Program-made: the position numbers and the translations under genes | NCBI RefSeq assembly: GCF_003855255.1 | Contig: NZ_CP034072.1 | Location: 1,539,623-1,603,622 of the forward strand | Reading direction: 5' to 3' | Source of the DNA: Mycolicibacterium nivoides | GTDB taxonomy: Bacteria > Actinomycetota > Actinomycetes > Mycobacteriales > Mycobacteriaceae | Length of the DNA stretch: 64,000 nucleotides | Part shown: in pieces, positions 50,334 to 60,035 of the stretch | Numbering within the stretch: position 1 is the stretch's first letter | Layout: the number at the start of each line of letters is the position of its first letter | The notes under the pieces: generated by a model | Database searches by the model: none | Seen by the model: the letters and a program-made list of their open reading frames with translations, nothing else | What the model was told of the DNA's origin: nothing

Positions 50334-51098
50334 GTGATGGGGATCGCCTGGTCCAAACCCGCTTTCGCGGTCGGCGATTTCGTCGTCCTGGCCGGCGAGA
50401 CCTTTGCCGCGATGGCCCGCCCGCCGTTCGCCTGGCGGGAGCTGCTCGATCAGATCTGGTTCGTGGCGCGGGTGTCGATCGTGCCCACCGTCGTGCTGTC
50501 CATCCCGTACACCGTGCTGATCGTGTTCACGCTCAACATCGTTCTGCTCGAGGTCGGAGCCGGTGACCTGTCCGGTGCCGGTGCCGCCCTCGCGTCGGTG
50601 ACCCAGGTCGGTCCGGTGGTGACCGCGATCGTCGTGTCCGGCGCTGCTGCCACCGCGATGTGCGCAGACCTGGGCGCGCGGACCATCCGCGAGGAGATCG
50701 ACGCGATGAAGGTGATCGGGGTCAACCCGGTCCAGGCGCTCGTGGTGCCGCGCGTGATCGCCGCGACTTTCGTTGCGCTGATGCTGTATTCGGTGGTCGC
50801 GGTGGTCGGACTCACCGGCAGCTACGTGTTCGTGGTCTACGTCCAGCATGTCACGCCCGGCGCCTTCGTCGCCGGCCTGACGCTGCTGACCGGCCTGCCG
50901 CAGGTCGTGGTGTCCCTGGTCAAGGCGCTGCTGTTCGGGCTGTCGGCCGGCCTGATCGCCTGCTACAAGGGCCTTTCGGTGGGCGGCGGCCCGACCGCTG
51001 TCGGCAACGCGGTCAACGAGACCGTGGTGTTCGCCTTCATGGCGCTGTTCTTCATCAACATCCTGGCCACCGCCTTCGGCGTGAAGGTGGCTCCGTGA
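50334..51098 (+). CDS. yrbEA: MlaE/YrbE-type ABC permease YrbEA
   Basis: This 254-residue membrane protein is the first Mce permease subunit. It has the MlaE motif TIREEIDAMKVIGVNPVQALVVPRVIA and helices such as IVPTVVLSIPYTVLIVFTLNIVLL, ALMLYSVVAVVGLTGSYVFVVYV and VVFAFMALFFINILATAFG. The translation start is uncertain: GTG 50334 and ATG 50337 are adjacent, an upstream stop (TAA 50299) rules out a long extension, and no strong ribosome site is visible. It overlaps yrbEB by GTGA. Mce systems import lipids or sterols. Confidence 0.92.
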   Translation: MMGIAWSKPAFAVGDFVVLAGETFAAMARPPFAWRELLDQIWFVARVSIVPTVVLSIPYTVLIVFTLNIVLLEVGAGDLSGAGAALASVTQVGPVVTAIVVSGAAATAMCADLGARTIREEIDAMKVIGVNPVQALVVPRVIAATFVALMLYSVVAVVGLTGSYVFVVYVQHVTPGAFVAGLTLLTGLPQVVVSLVKALLFGLSAGLIACYKGLSVGGGPTAVGNAVNETVVFAFMALFFINILATAFGVKVAP

Positions 51099-51937
51099 CA
51101 ACCACTTCCGAGGACCGCGGGCCCGAAATCCTGAACCGGGCCGTGGACGGCACCCGCCGCGTGGGGGAGCAGACCGCCTTCTACGGCCAGGCATTGTTGT
51201 CCACCGGGGATGCGTTGCGGCGCTATCCGGGCGAGGTTCTTCGGCTGATCGCCACGATGGGCATGGGCACCGGGGCGCTCGCGGTGATCGGCGGCACCGT
51301 CGTGATCGTGGGATTCCTGACCCTGACCACCGGTGCGCTGATCGCCGTCCAGGGCTACAACACGCTGTCCAACGTCGGAATCGAAGCTCTCACCGGGTTT
51401 CTGGGCGCCTTTCTCAATGTCCGGTTCATAGCTCCCGCGACCGCGGGTGTGGCACTGGCCGCCACCATCGGCGCCGGTGCCACCGCGCAACTGGGCGCCA
51501 TGCGGATCAACGAGGAGATCGACGCGCTGGAAGTGATGGGCATCCGGGCGATCACCTACCTGGCGTCCACCCGCATCGTCGCGGGAGTGATGGCCGTGGT
51601 GCCGATCTACACGGTCGCGGTGTTGATGTCGTTTCTGGCCACCAGGTTCGGCACCACGATCATCTACGGCCAGTCGCGGGGTGTGTACGACCACTACTTC
51701 ACCACGTTCCTGCACCCAGCCGACCTGGTGTGGTCGTTCACCGAGGCGCTCGCGATGGCGGCCGCGGTGATGGCGATCCACACCTATTACGGCTACACCG
51801 CCACCGGTGGACCCGCCGGCGTCGGTGAAGCGGTCGGCCGCGCGGTCCGCACCTCGATCACCGCCGGGGTGTTCATCCTGTTGACCATCACACTGTCCGT
51901 GTACGGGCAGTCCGGAAACTTCCACCTGTCGGGGTAG
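51095..51937 (+). CDS. yrbEB: MlaE/YrbE-type ABC permease YrbEB
   Basis: This second permease subunit has 280 residues and a GTG start inside the yrbEA stop. Motif MRINEEIDALEVMGIRAITYLASTRIVA matches MlaE. Helices include TMGMGTGALAVIGGTVVIVGFL and AVVPIYTVAVLMSFLA. It ends 5 nt before mceA. With YrbEA it forms the inner-membrane channel for the Mce tube; the ATPase (MceG) is encoded elsewhere. Confidence 0.94.
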   Translation: MTTTSEDRGPEILNRAVDGTRRVGEQTAFYGQALLSTGDALRRYPGEVLRLIATMGMGTGALAVIGGTVVIVGFLTLTTGALIAVQGYNTLSNVGIEALTGFLGAFLNVRFIAPATAGVALAATIGAGATAQLGAMRINEEIDALEVMGIRAITYLASTRIVAGVMAVVPIYTVAVLMSFLATRFGTTIIYGQSRGVYDHYFTTFLHPADLVWSFTEALAMAAAVMAIHTYYGYTATGGPAGVGEAVGRAVRTSITAGVFILLTITLSVYGQSGNFHLSG

Positions 51938-51942
51938 CCGCG

Positions 51943-53319
51943 ATGACCAATTCACCCCGGCGAGAAAAGATCGATCCGATCTGGTGGGCTCCGGTCCTGG
52001 TCATCGTGATCGTGGCCGTGACCGCCCTGACCGCACTGCTGTTCACCGGCACGCTGCGCCGTACCGTCCCGCTCACCCTGGTCTCCGATCGGGCCGGCCT
52101 GGTCATGGAGGACGGCGCCAAGGTCAAGCTGCGAGGTGTCCAGATCGGCGAAGTCTCGTCCATCGCAGCCGAAGCCACCGCGGGGGACGCCGGCGCGAGG
52201 CTCAGACTCAAGATCGATCCCGACGACTTCGCCTACCTCCCCGGCAATGTCGAGGCGGAGATCAAATCCAGCACCGCCTTCGGTGCCAAATATGTCGACC
52301 TCATTGTCCCGGACGGCGGTGCGAGTCCCGAGCCGCTGCGACCGGGCGCGGTGCTGCACTCGCGCAACGTCACCGTCGAAGTCAACACCGTGTTCGAAAA
52401 CCTGCAATCCGTTGTCACCGCGATCGACCCGGCGAAACTCAATGCGGTCCTCGCCGCCGTCGGCGAATCCCTGCGCGGCAAAGGGGAAGTCATCGGCCAG
52501 GCCATCACCGACGCCAACAAGGTGCTGCTAGCGGTGAATCCCCGGATGGACACCATCCGTCAGGACTGGCAGTTGTTCGGAGAGACCACCCAGGCATACT
52601 CCGTTGCCGCGCAAGACATCCTGTCGATCCTGGAGTCCTTCTCTACGACGGCGAACACCATCAGCACCCACGCCGGGGCGCTCGATGAACTGCTGCTGTC
52701 CGCGGTCGGCTTCTCCCGCTCGGGCATCGACACTCTCGGCGCCAACCAACCCAACCTCGTGCGCGCGCTGAACCTGCTCGATCCGACCACCGCACTGTTC
52801 ATGAAGTACTCGCCCACATACACCTGCCTGTTCCAGGGGGCGGTCTGGTTCCTCGAACACGGCGGCCGGGATGCACTGGGCGGTAACGGAAAATCGGTGA
52901 TCATGGACGCGGCCCTGCTGGCCGGCGACGATCCCTACCGCTATCCGGACAACCTTCCGGTGGTCAACGCCACGGGCGGGCCCGGTGGCAGGCCGAGTTG
53001 CGGCTCGCTGCCCGACGTCAGCAAGAACTTCCCGGTGAAGTACCTGGTGACCGACACCGGGTTCGGCACGGGACTGGACGTCCGGCCCAATCCGGGCATC
53101 GGATTTCCCGGCTGGGCCAACTATTTCCCGGTCACCCGCGCGGTGCCGGAACCGCCGAGCATCCGCTATCCGGGCGCGCCGGCGCCCGGCCCGTTGCCGC
53201 CGTATCCGGGTGCGCCCGCCTACGGCGCACCCGAGTTCGGACCGGACGGAGCGCCGCTCTACCCACCGGCGCCGGGCCCTCCGCCAGGTCCGCCGGCACC
53301 ACAGGAGGGACAGCCATGA
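51943..53319 (+). CDS. mceA: MCE family protein, MceA subunit
   Basis: This 458-residue protein has an N-terminal membrane anchor WWAPVLVIVIVAVTALTALLF. The MCE domain follows (VSDRAGLVMEDGAKVKLRGVQIGEV), then a long helical region, ASTAFGAKYVDLIVP-type beta segments (seen SSTAFGAKYVDL), and a Pro-rich tail (about 390-458, PPYPGAPAYGAPEFGPDGAP). It overlaps mceB by ATGA. MceA is one of six subunits building the periplasmic channel. Confidence 0.94.
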   Translation: MTNSPRREKIDPIWWAPVLVIVIVAVTALTALLFTGTLRRTVPLTLVSDRAGLVMEDGAKVKLRGVQIGEVSSIAAEATAGDAGARLRLKIDPDDFAYLPGNVEAEIKSSTAFGAKYVDLIVPDGGASPEPLRPGAVLHSRNVTVEVNTVFENLQSVVTAIDPAKLNAVLAAVGESLRGKGEVIGQAITDANKVLLAVNPRMDTIRQDWQLFGETTQAYSVAAQDILSILESFSTTANTISTHAGALDELLLSAVGFSRSGIDTLGANQPNLVRALNLLDPTTALFMKYSPTYTCLFQGAVWFLEHGGRDALGGNGKSVIMDAALLAGDDPYRYPDNLPVVNATGGPGGRPSCGSLPDVSKNFPVKYLVTDTGFGTGLDVRPNPGIGFPGWANYFPVTRAVPEPPSIRYPGAPAPGPLPPYPGAPAYGAPEFGPDGAPLYPPAPGPPPGPPAPQEGQP

Positions 53320-54344
53320 GGCGCGCGACTTTCCGCGTCGCGACGCGGGTGGTGCTGTTCACCGCATTGAGCCTGGTCTTCACCTTCATCCTGGTGACCG
53401 TGTTCGGACAGTTCCGATTCGATTCACGCGCCTCGTACAGCGCGGTGTTCATCAATGTGTCCGGGCTCAAGGGCGGCAATTTCGTGCGCATCGCCGGCGT
53501 CGAGGTCGGCAAGGTCAAAGACCTCACGCTGCACAAGGACGGGACAGTCACCGTCGACTTCGCCATCGACAAGGCCCTGACTCTGACCGAGGGCACCCGC
53601 GCCGCGGTGCGTTACGAGAACCTGATCGGCGACCGCTACCTGTCCCTGGACGAGGGGCCCGGATCTGTTCGCAAACTTCAGCCGGGACAGTCGATTCCAC
53701 TGGAGCGCACATCGCCCGCGCTGGACGTCGACGCCCTGATCGGCGGATTCCGGCCGTTGTTCCGCGCGCTGGACCCGGATCAGGTCAACGCGTTGTCCGG
53801 GGAACTGCTGAAGGTGTTCCAGGGGCAGGGCGGCACCATCTCATCGGTACTGGCCCAGACGTCGGCGTTGACCACCACGCTGGCCGGGCGCGACCAGCTG
53901 ATCGGTCAAGTGATCACCAACCTCAACACCGTACTCGGCACGTTCGCCAAACGCGACGAACAGTTCGCCGAAGGCCTCGACAAGCTGTCGGAGCTGGTTG
54001 CCGGACTGGCAGAACGCAAATCCGACATCGCAACCGGGACGGCCTACATCAACGCGGCCGCCGGCTCGGTGGCCGACCTGCTGACCACCGCGCGCGAACC
54101 GATCAAAGAGGCAGTGACCCAGACGGATCGGTTCTCGGGGCAGATCATGGCCGACCGGGACTACGTGGACGACCTGGTCAAGACCCTGCCCGACGCGTAC
54201 CAGGTGCTCGCCCGGAACGGGCTCTACGGCGACTATTTCGGCTTCTACCTGTGCGACGCGATTCTCAAGCTAAACGGAAAAGGCGGCCAGCCGGTGTATG
54301 TCAAACTCGCCGGCCAGGATTCGGGACGGTGCACGCCGAAATGA
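53316..54344 (+). CDS. mceB: MCE family protein, MceB subunit
   Basis: This 342-residue protein has an N-terminal helix RVVLFTALSLVFTFILVTVFG. The MCE domain is SAVFINVSGLKGGNFVRIAGVEVGKV, with GTRAAVRYENLIGDRYLSLDEG. A helical domain follows, and the end is GFYLCDAILKL and DSGRCTPK with two cysteines, as usual for MceB. It is translationally coupled at both ends. Confidence 0.94.
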   Translation: MRRATFRVATRVVLFTALSLVFTFILVTVFGQFRFDSRASYSAVFINVSGLKGGNFVRIAGVEVGKVKDLTLHKDGTVTVDFAIDKALTLTEGTRAAVRYENLIGDRYLSLDEGPGSVRKLQPGQSIPLERTSPALDVDALIGGFRPLFRALDPDQVNALSGELLKVFQGQGGTISSVLAQTSALTTTLAGRDQLIGQVITNLNTVLGTFAKRDEQFAEGLDKLSELVAGLAERKSDIATGTAYINAAAGSVADLLTTAREPIKEAVTQTDRFSGQIMADRDYVDDLVKTLPDAYQVLARNGLYGDYFGFYLCDAILKLNGKGGQPVYVKLAGQDSGRCTPK

Positions 54345-55666
54345 CGCGACTGACACTCAAGCGGTTCACCATCAAACGGCCCACGATCAAGCCGCTGGCA
54401 GAGCGCAGCCGGCCGGCCGTCGGTGCGGTGGCGATCCTCCTGCTCGCTGCCGCGGTGGTGGCGGCCTTCTCCTACGACAAGATTCCGTTCATCAAGGGCA
54501 CCTCCGATTACTCTGCGTACTTCTCAGAGGCCGGCGGCATCAAATCCGGTAGCGACGTGCGGGTTTCGGGACTGAGTGTGGGTCGGGTCTCGCAGGTCCG
54601 GCTCCAGGGCGCCCGGGTTCTGGTGGACTTCACCGTCCGTGACGGCGTCGAACTGGGCGAGCGCACCGAGGCGGCGATCAAGACGGAGACCGTGCTCGGA
54701 ACCAAGGTGCTCGAGCTGACCTCCCGAGGCGACGGCACTCTGACCGGACCCATCCCGATCGAGCGGACCACCTCTCCCTACGACCTGCCGTCCGCGCTGG
54801 GGGATCTGACCACCACGATCAGCGGACTGGACACCACGCAGTTGTCCTCGGCGCTCACCACATTGGCGGACACGTTCCGCGACACCCCACCGGATCTGAA
54901 ACTCGCGCTGGAAGGCGTGGCCCGGTTCTCGGACACGCTCAACGCCCGTGACGCCCAACTGCGCAACCTGTTGGCCAACGCCAACAAGGTCACCGGTGTG
55001 CTCGCCAAGCGCAGCGACCAGATCGCCAACCTGGTGGTGACCACCAACGCACTCCTGGCCGAACTGCTGTCCCAACGGGACTCGGTCGACGCGTTGATGA
55101 ACAACCTCACCGCGGTGTCACACCAGATCTCGGGCCTGGTCGCCGACAACCGCACGCAACTCAAACCCGCCGTCGACAAGCTCAACGGGGTGCTGGAGAT
55201 CCTGGACAACCGCAAGGGCGAATTGCAGCGCACGCTGTATCTGCTGCGCCGCTATGCGATGTCGTTCGGCGAAGTGCTCGGGGCCGGACCGTTCTTCAAG
55301 GCGTCACTGGTCAATCTGCTGCCCGGGCAGATCGCCCAGCCCTTTGTCGATTCCGCGTTCTCCGATCTGGGCCTGGATCCCAATGTGCTGCTGCCGTCAC
55401 AACTGGTCGACCCGGGTACCGGCCAGCCGGGTACGCCACCGCTGCCGATGCCGTACCCGCGCACCGGACAGGGTGGGGATCCGAACCTGTACCTGCCCGA
55501 CGCGATCACCGGCAAGCCGGGAGATCCGCGTTACCCCTACCGGGAACCACTGCCCGCTCCGCCGCCGGGTGGACCGCCGCCCGGACCACCCGCATTGGCC
55601 CCCGCTCCAGGGGAACTCCCGCCGCCCAGTTTCGGGCCGCCGGTACCGGCAGAAGGCGGGCGGTGA
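54341..55666 (+). CDS. mceC: MCE family protein, MceC subunit
   Basis: This 441-residue protein has a basic N-terminus KRFTIKRPTIKPLAERSRP and anchor VGAVAILLLAAAVVAAFSYD. The MCE domain is SAYFSEAGGIKSGSDVRVSGLSVGRV. A long helical region precedes a Pro/Gly-rich tail (about 360-441) reminiscent of MceA and MceD tails. ATG 54341 overlaps the mceB stop. It ends in a GTGA overlap with mceD. Confidence 0.94.
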   Translation: MTRLTLKRFTIKRPTIKPLAERSRPAVGAVAILLLAAAVVAAFSYDKIPFIKGTSDYSAYFSEAGGIKSGSDVRVSGLSVGRVSQVRLQGARVLVDFTVRDGVELGERTEAAIKTETVLGTKVLELTSRGDGTLTGPIPIERTTSPYDLPSALGDLTTTISGLDTTQLSSALTTLADTFRDTPPDLKLALEGVARFSDTLNARDAQLRNLLANANKVTGVLAKRSDQIANLVVTTNALLAELLSQRDSVDALMNNLTAVSHQISGLVADNRTQLKPAVDKLNGVLEILDNRKGELQRTLYLLRRYAMSFGEVLGAGPFFKASLVNLLPGQIAQPFVDSAFSDLGLDPNVLLPSQLVDPGTGQPGTPPLPMPYPRTGQGGDPNLYLPDAITGKPGDPRYPYREPLPAPPPGGPPPGPPALAPAPGELPPPSFGPPVPAEGGR

Positions 55667-56958
55667 CCATGTCGACACGCGTACTGCGGATCGCAATCGC
55701 CTCGGCGCTGAGCGTCATCCTGGTCGTCGCGATCACCGTGGTGGCCACTCCGTGGTGGGATCGGGTCAGGGACAACACCTTCACCGCCTACTTCGCCAAC
55801 ACCAACGGGCTCTACACCGGGGACGAGGTGCGCATCCTCGGCGTGGCGGTGGGAACCGTCGAGCGCATCGAACCCCAACCCGACGCCGCCAAGGTCACCT
55901 TCACGGTCGACAGGCAATACCCGGTGCCCGCCGACGTTCAGGCGGCGATACTTTCGCCGTCGTTGGTCAGCGCCCGCGCACTCCAACTCGTTCCGGCTTA
56001 TGAGAGCGGTCCGAAACTGGCCGACGGCGCGGCGATTCCACGGGAACGCACCGCGGTTCCCGTGGAATGGGACGATCTGCGCCAGCAGTTGGAGAAGCTC
56101 ACCGACTCTCTGCAGCCCACCACTTTAGGCGGGCCCAGTGCGGTCGGCGAGTTCGTCAACAGCGCGGCAGACAATCTGCGCGGCCAGGGCGATACGGCCA
56201 GGGACACGGTGATCAAACTGTCGCAAGCGGTTTCGGCGCTGGGTGATCACAGCACCGACATCTTCAGCACCGTCCGCAATCTGCAACTGCTGGTATCCGC
56301 GCTGACCTCGAGCAGCGATCTGCTGGCGTCGTTCAACACCAATCTGGCCGACATCAGCACCGTGTTGAGCAACAGCCCCGACGAGGTGGCCAACGCCACC
56401 CAGGCCCTCGACGTGGCGGTCAACGACCTGCGCGGGTTCGTCGCCGAGAACCGCGAAGGCCTCGGCGTCACGTTCGACCGCCTCAACGCGATCACCACCG
56501 CACTCAACGACAGCCGTGCCGACGTCAAGCAGGTGCTGCACATCGCGCCGACGGTGTTCCAGAACTTCATGAACATCTACCAGCCGGCGCAGAGCGCGGT
56601 GACCGGGATCCTGGCACCGGTCAACTTCGCCAACACCGTCCAGTTCATCTGCAGCGCAGTACAAGCCGCATCCCGGAAGGACTGGGAGCAATCGGCGAAG
56701 TTGTGCGTGCAGTACCTTGCGCCGATCATCAAGAACCGCCAGTACAACTTCCCGCCGCTCGGGATCAATCCGTTCGTCGGGGCGTCAGCGCGGCCCAACG
56801 AGATCACCTACAGCGAGGACCGGCTCAATCCGCACCTGCCGCCACCGGCTTCCGCACCGCCTGCGGCGGAGGTATCGCAGGACGCGGCGCCTGCGCCTAT
56901 CCAAACCGATCCCGCACTGGGGCTTCCCGGCCTGATGCTCCCGGGAGGCACGCCATGA
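55663..56958 (+). CDS. mceD: MCE family protein, MceD subunit
   Basis: This 431-residue protein has a GTG start and anchor IAIASALSVILVVAITVVA. The MCE domain is YFANTNGLYTGDEVRILGVAVGTVERI. A helical domain contains QFICSAVQAASRKDWEQSAKLCVQYLAPI, and a Pro-rich end is LPPPASAPPAAEVSQDAAP. The Cys pair is conserved among MceD proteins. It overlaps mceE by ATGA. Confidence 0.94.
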   Translation: MTMSTRVLRIAIASALSVILVVAITVVATPWWDRVRDNTFTAYFANTNGLYTGDEVRILGVAVGTVERIEPQPDAAKVTFTVDRQYPVPADVQAAILSPSLVSARALQLVPAYESGPKLADGAAIPRERTAVPVEWDDLRQQLEKLTDSLQPTTLGGPSAVGEFVNSAADNLRGQGDTARDTVIKLSQAVSALGDHSTDIFSTVRNLQLLVSALTSSSDLLASFNTNLADISTVLSNSPDEVANATQALDVAVNDLRGFVAENREGLGVTFDRLNAITTALNDSRADVKQVLHIAPTVFQNFMNIYQPAQSAVTGILAPVNFANTVQFICSAVQAASRKDWEQSAKLCVQYLAPIIKNRQYNFPPLGINPFVGASARPNEITYSEDRLNPHLPPPASAPPAAEVSQDAAPAPIQTDPALGLPGLMLPGGTP

Positions 56959-58076
56959 GGCGGCTGGTGGTCGCGGCGCTCGTCGTCATGTGCCTGTCGG
57001 TGATCCCGGGATGTGAATGGCGTGGGCTGAATTCACTGAGTCTGCCGGGAACCCAAGGCAACGGCGACGGCTCGTACACCATCCAGGCGCAGTTGCCCGA
57101 TGTGGTGGTGATCCAGCAGAACACCCGCGTGCGTGTCGGAGACGTCAACATCGGCAACGTCACCAGGATCGAAGTCCAGGACTGGCATGCGCTGGTGACC
57201 ATGCGCATCGACGGCGGCGTCCACCTGCCGGCCAACAGCACCGCCAAACTGGGACAGACCAGCCTGCTGGGCTCCATGCACATCGAGCTCGCGCCGCCGG
57301 TGGGCGAGGCACCGCGCGGCGAACTCACCGACGGCTCGGTGATCCCGTTGTCGGCCGCCGCCACCTATCCGACCACCGAGCAGACTCTCGCGTCGGTGTC
57401 GGTGCTGCTCAACGGCGGCGGGCTGGGCGAGCTGCAGGAGATCAACCAGACCTTCGCGAAGGCGCTGGCGGGCCGGGAGAACGACATGCGCAGCCTCCTC
57501 GGCCAATTGGACACCTTCATCGCGGGACTCAACGCACAGACCGATGACATCATCACCGCCACCGAGCGGCTCAACTCGCTGGCCGGTCAGGTGGCGGCCC
57601 GGGACGACACCGTCGACACCGCGCTCACCACGATCCCGAAGGCGCTCGCCGTGTTGTCCGAGCAGCGCACCAAGATCGCCGATGCCGTCGACGCACTTGG
57701 AAAGTTCAGTGCGATCGCCACCTCGACCGTCGCCCAGACCAAGGAATCCCTCGTCAACAACCTGCGCAACATCGCGCCGGTGCTGCGGGAACTCGCCAAC
57801 GCCGGGCCCGCACTCACCCGGGGCCTGGACTTCCTGTCGACGTATCCGTGGGTGAAGAGCACGGTGGCCAACTGGTTCCGCGGCGACTTCGCCAACATCA
57901 CGCTGGTGGTTGATCTGACGTTGAGCCGGATCGACAGCAGTCTGTTCACCGGAACCCGGTGGGAAGGCAACCTCACCGAACTCGAAATGCAGTGGGGCCG
58001 CACGATCGGCCAGATGCCCAGCCCGTACACGGCAGGCAACCCGCTGATCGCTCCTTACCGATGGGGGGCGTACTGA
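56955..58076 (+). CDS. mceE: MCE family lipoprotein, MceE subunit
   Basis: This 373-residue protein has a lipoprotein signal: RRLVVAALVVMCLSVIPGC, with the lipobox VIPGC. The MCE domain is SYTIQAQLPDVVVIQQNTRVRVGDVNIGNV. A helical region (VAQTKESLVNNLRNIAPVLRELANAG) and PYRWGAY at the end follow. MceE is the lipid-anchored subunit of the six (LprK/LprN class). mceF follows after 1 nt. Confidence 0.94.
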   Translation: MRRLVVAALVVMCLSVIPGCEWRGLNSLSLPGTQGNGDGSYTIQAQLPDVVVIQQNTRVRVGDVNIGNVTRIEVQDWHALVTMRIDGGVHLPANSTAKLGQTSLLGSMHIELAPPVGEAPRGELTDGSVIPLSAAATYPTTEQTLASVSVLLNGGGLGELQEINQTFAKALAGRENDMRSLLGQLDTFIAGLNAQTDDIITATERLNSLAGQVAARDDTVDTALTTIPKALAVLSEQRTKIADAVDALGKFSAIATSTVAQTKESLVNNLRNIAPVLRELANAGPALTRGLDFLSTYPWVKSTVANWFRGDFANITLVVDLTLSRIDSSLFTGTRWEGNLTELEMQWGRTIGQMPSPYTAGNPLIAPYRWGAY

Positions 58077-58077
58077 C

Positions 58078-59538
58078 ATGATCCGGCTGTCCCGTTCGGT
58101 ATGGATCCAGTTGGCGATCCTGTCCACGATCACCGTCGTCGCCGTGGGCATCATGGCATTCGGTTTCGTCAAGGTCCCGGCACTCCTCGGGTTCGGCCGA
58201 TACACGGTCACGATCCAACTCCCTGCTGCGGGTGGGCTGTACCCAACCTCGGTGGTCACCTACCGCGGTACCGAGGTCGGAAGGGTCAAGTCGATCGGCG
58301 TCACTCGTGCCGGAGTCGATGCGGTGCTGACCCTGGACTCGAACATCGCAGTGCCGTCGCCGGTTTCGGCTGCCGTCCACAGCCGGTCCGCGGTCGGGGA
58401 GCAGTTCCTCGAACTGACTCCTGACCGCGGCGCGACCGGTACCTTGCGCGACGGCGATGTCATCGGCGTCGACAAGGTGCGCATCCCGGCCGACATCGGG
58501 AACGTGCTCGATGCGACCAACAAAGCCCTGCAGGCCATTCCGCCGGACAATCTGCGCACGGTGGTGGACGAGTCGGCCAAGGCCGTGGGGGGACTGGGAC
58601 CCGAGCTGTCCCGCATCGTCGACGGTTCGACCGCCCTGGCCATCGAAGGCGGCAAGACCGTCGATCCGCTCGCGCAGTTGATCGATCAGTCTCCGCCGGT
58701 GCTCAATTCGCAAGTGCAGACTGCCGATTCGATTGCGACGTGGGCACAGCGGATGGCCGCGATCACCGGCCAACTCAAAACCCAGGACGCCGCGTTCGCG
58801 GATCTGCTGACGAAAGGAGCGCCGGCACTGGGGGAGAGCAAGGCGCTGTTCGACCGGGTGGCTCCCACCCTGCCCGTCTTGCTGGCCAACATGGTGAGCC
58901 TCGGTGACATCGCCGTCACCTACCGCAACGATCTGGAACAGTTGCTGGTTCTGTACCCGCAGGGCACGGCCGTGATGTCGGCGATCACCCTGGCCAACGC
59001 CGACACCAAACAGGCGTACCGGGGCATCTACCTCGACTTCAATCTGAACCTCAACCTGCCGCCACCATGCAACACGGGATTCCTGCCGGTGCGCCAACAG
59101 AGGTCACCGTCCGACCAGGACTACCCGGAACGGCCCGCGGGCGAGCTTTACTGCCGGGTTCCGCAGGACTCGGCCCTCAATGTTCGTGGCGTGCGCAACA
59201 TCCCGTGCGAGACCAAGCCGTGGAAGCGTGCGCCGACCGTCGAACTGTGCGAAAGCGACGAGGAGTACGTCCCGCTGAACGACGGCCTGAACTGGAAGGG
59301 CGATCCCAACGAGACGCTGTCCGGCCAGGGAGTGCCGCAGTACGCACCGGGCACCGATCCGCGACTGCCGCCCCCGCAGGGCACCGGCGCAGCGCCTCCG
59401 CCCGTGGCCTTTGTCCCGTATGACCCGGCCACCGGAACCTATCTGGCGCCGGACGGCCGGTCCTACACCGACTCCGACCTCGCCGACAGCACGAAAGGCA
59501 AGACATGGCAGAGCATGCTGACGCCGCCGAGCGGCTAG
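58078..59538 (+). CDS. mceF: MCE family protein, MceF subunit
   Basis: This 486-residue protein has an anchor IQLAILSTITVVAVGIMAFGFV. The MCE domain is YTVTIQLPAAGGLYPTSVVTYRGTEVGRV. A helical domain and a Cys-containing section (LPPPCNTGFLPVRQQ, LYCRVPQDSALNVRG, VELCESDEEY) follow. The last 34 nt overlap the next gene. MceF closes the set of six, so this is a complete mce operon. Confidence 0.94.
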   Translation: MIRLSRSVWIQLAILSTITVVAVGIMAFGFVKVPALLGFGRYTVTIQLPAAGGLYPTSVVTYRGTEVGRVKSIGVTRAGVDAVLTLDSNIAVPSPVSAAVHSRSAVGEQFLELTPDRGATGTLRDGDVIGVDKVRIPADIGNVLDATNKALQAIPPDNLRTVVDESAKAVGGLGPELSRIVDGSTALAIEGGKTVDPLAQLIDQSPPVLNSQVQTADSIATWAQRMAAITGQLKTQDAAFADLLTKGAPALGESKALFDRVAPTLPVLLANMVSLGDIAVTYRNDLEQLLVLYPQGTAVMSAITLANADTKQAYRGIYLDFNLNLNLPPPCNTGFLPVRQQRSPSDQDYPERPAGELYCRVPQDSALNVRGVRNIPCETKPWKRAPTVELCESDEEYVPLNDGLNWKGDPNETLSGQGVPQYAPGTDPRLPPPQGTGAAPPPVAFVPYDPATGTYLAPDGRSYTDSDLADSTKGKTWQSMLTPPSG

Positions 59539-60035
59539 ACGAGCCGGACACCGGTCCCGGCATCCGTATTCCGATCGCGGTGGTCCTCGTCATCGTGGCG
59601 GTGCTGGCCGCCCTCACCGGCTGGCTGGGCTACCGCGATCAGCGATCCCACGCCACCGAGGAGCAGCGCAACCTGTTCGTGCAAGTGGCGCGCCAGGCGG
59701 CGGTGAACCTCACCTCGATCAGCCACTCCGAAGCCGACGCCGACATTCAGCGAATCCTGGATTCGGCGACCGGTACCTTCCGCGATGACTTCGAGAAGCG
59801 GTCGGGCCCGTTCGTCGAGATCGTCAAGCGGACCCAGTCGACATCCCGTGGCACCGTCGCCGAGGCCGGCCTCGAGTCCGAGACCGATGACGAGGCGCGG
59901 GTATTGGTCGCCGTCTCGGTGAAGACCTCGACCGGCGCTGCACCCGAACAGGATCCGCGTCGCTGGCGCATGCGCATCAGCGTTGAGCAGGTTGGCGACG
60001 ACGTCAAAGTGTCGAATGTGGAGTTCGTGCCATGA
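59505..60035 (+). CDS. Mce-associated membrane protein (first)
   Basis: This 176-residue protein has one N-terminal helix, IPIAVVLVIVAVLAALTGWLGY. A soluble Mam domain follows (QRNLFVQVARQAAVNLTSISHSEADADIQRIL, WRMRISVEQVGDDVKVSNVEFVP). Such proteins stabilise or assist Mce complexes. It overlaps mceF by 34 nt and the following gene by 4 nt. Start at ATG 59505 is within mceF. Confidence 0.9.
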   Translation: MAEHADAAERLDEPDTGPGIRIPIAVVLVIVAVLAALTGWLGYRDQRSHATEEQRNLFVQVARQAAVNLTSISHSEADADIQRILDSATGTFRDDFEKRSGPFVEIVKRTQSTSRGTVAEAGLESETDDEARVLVAVSVKTSTGAAPEQDPRRWRMRISVEQVGDDVKVSNVEFVP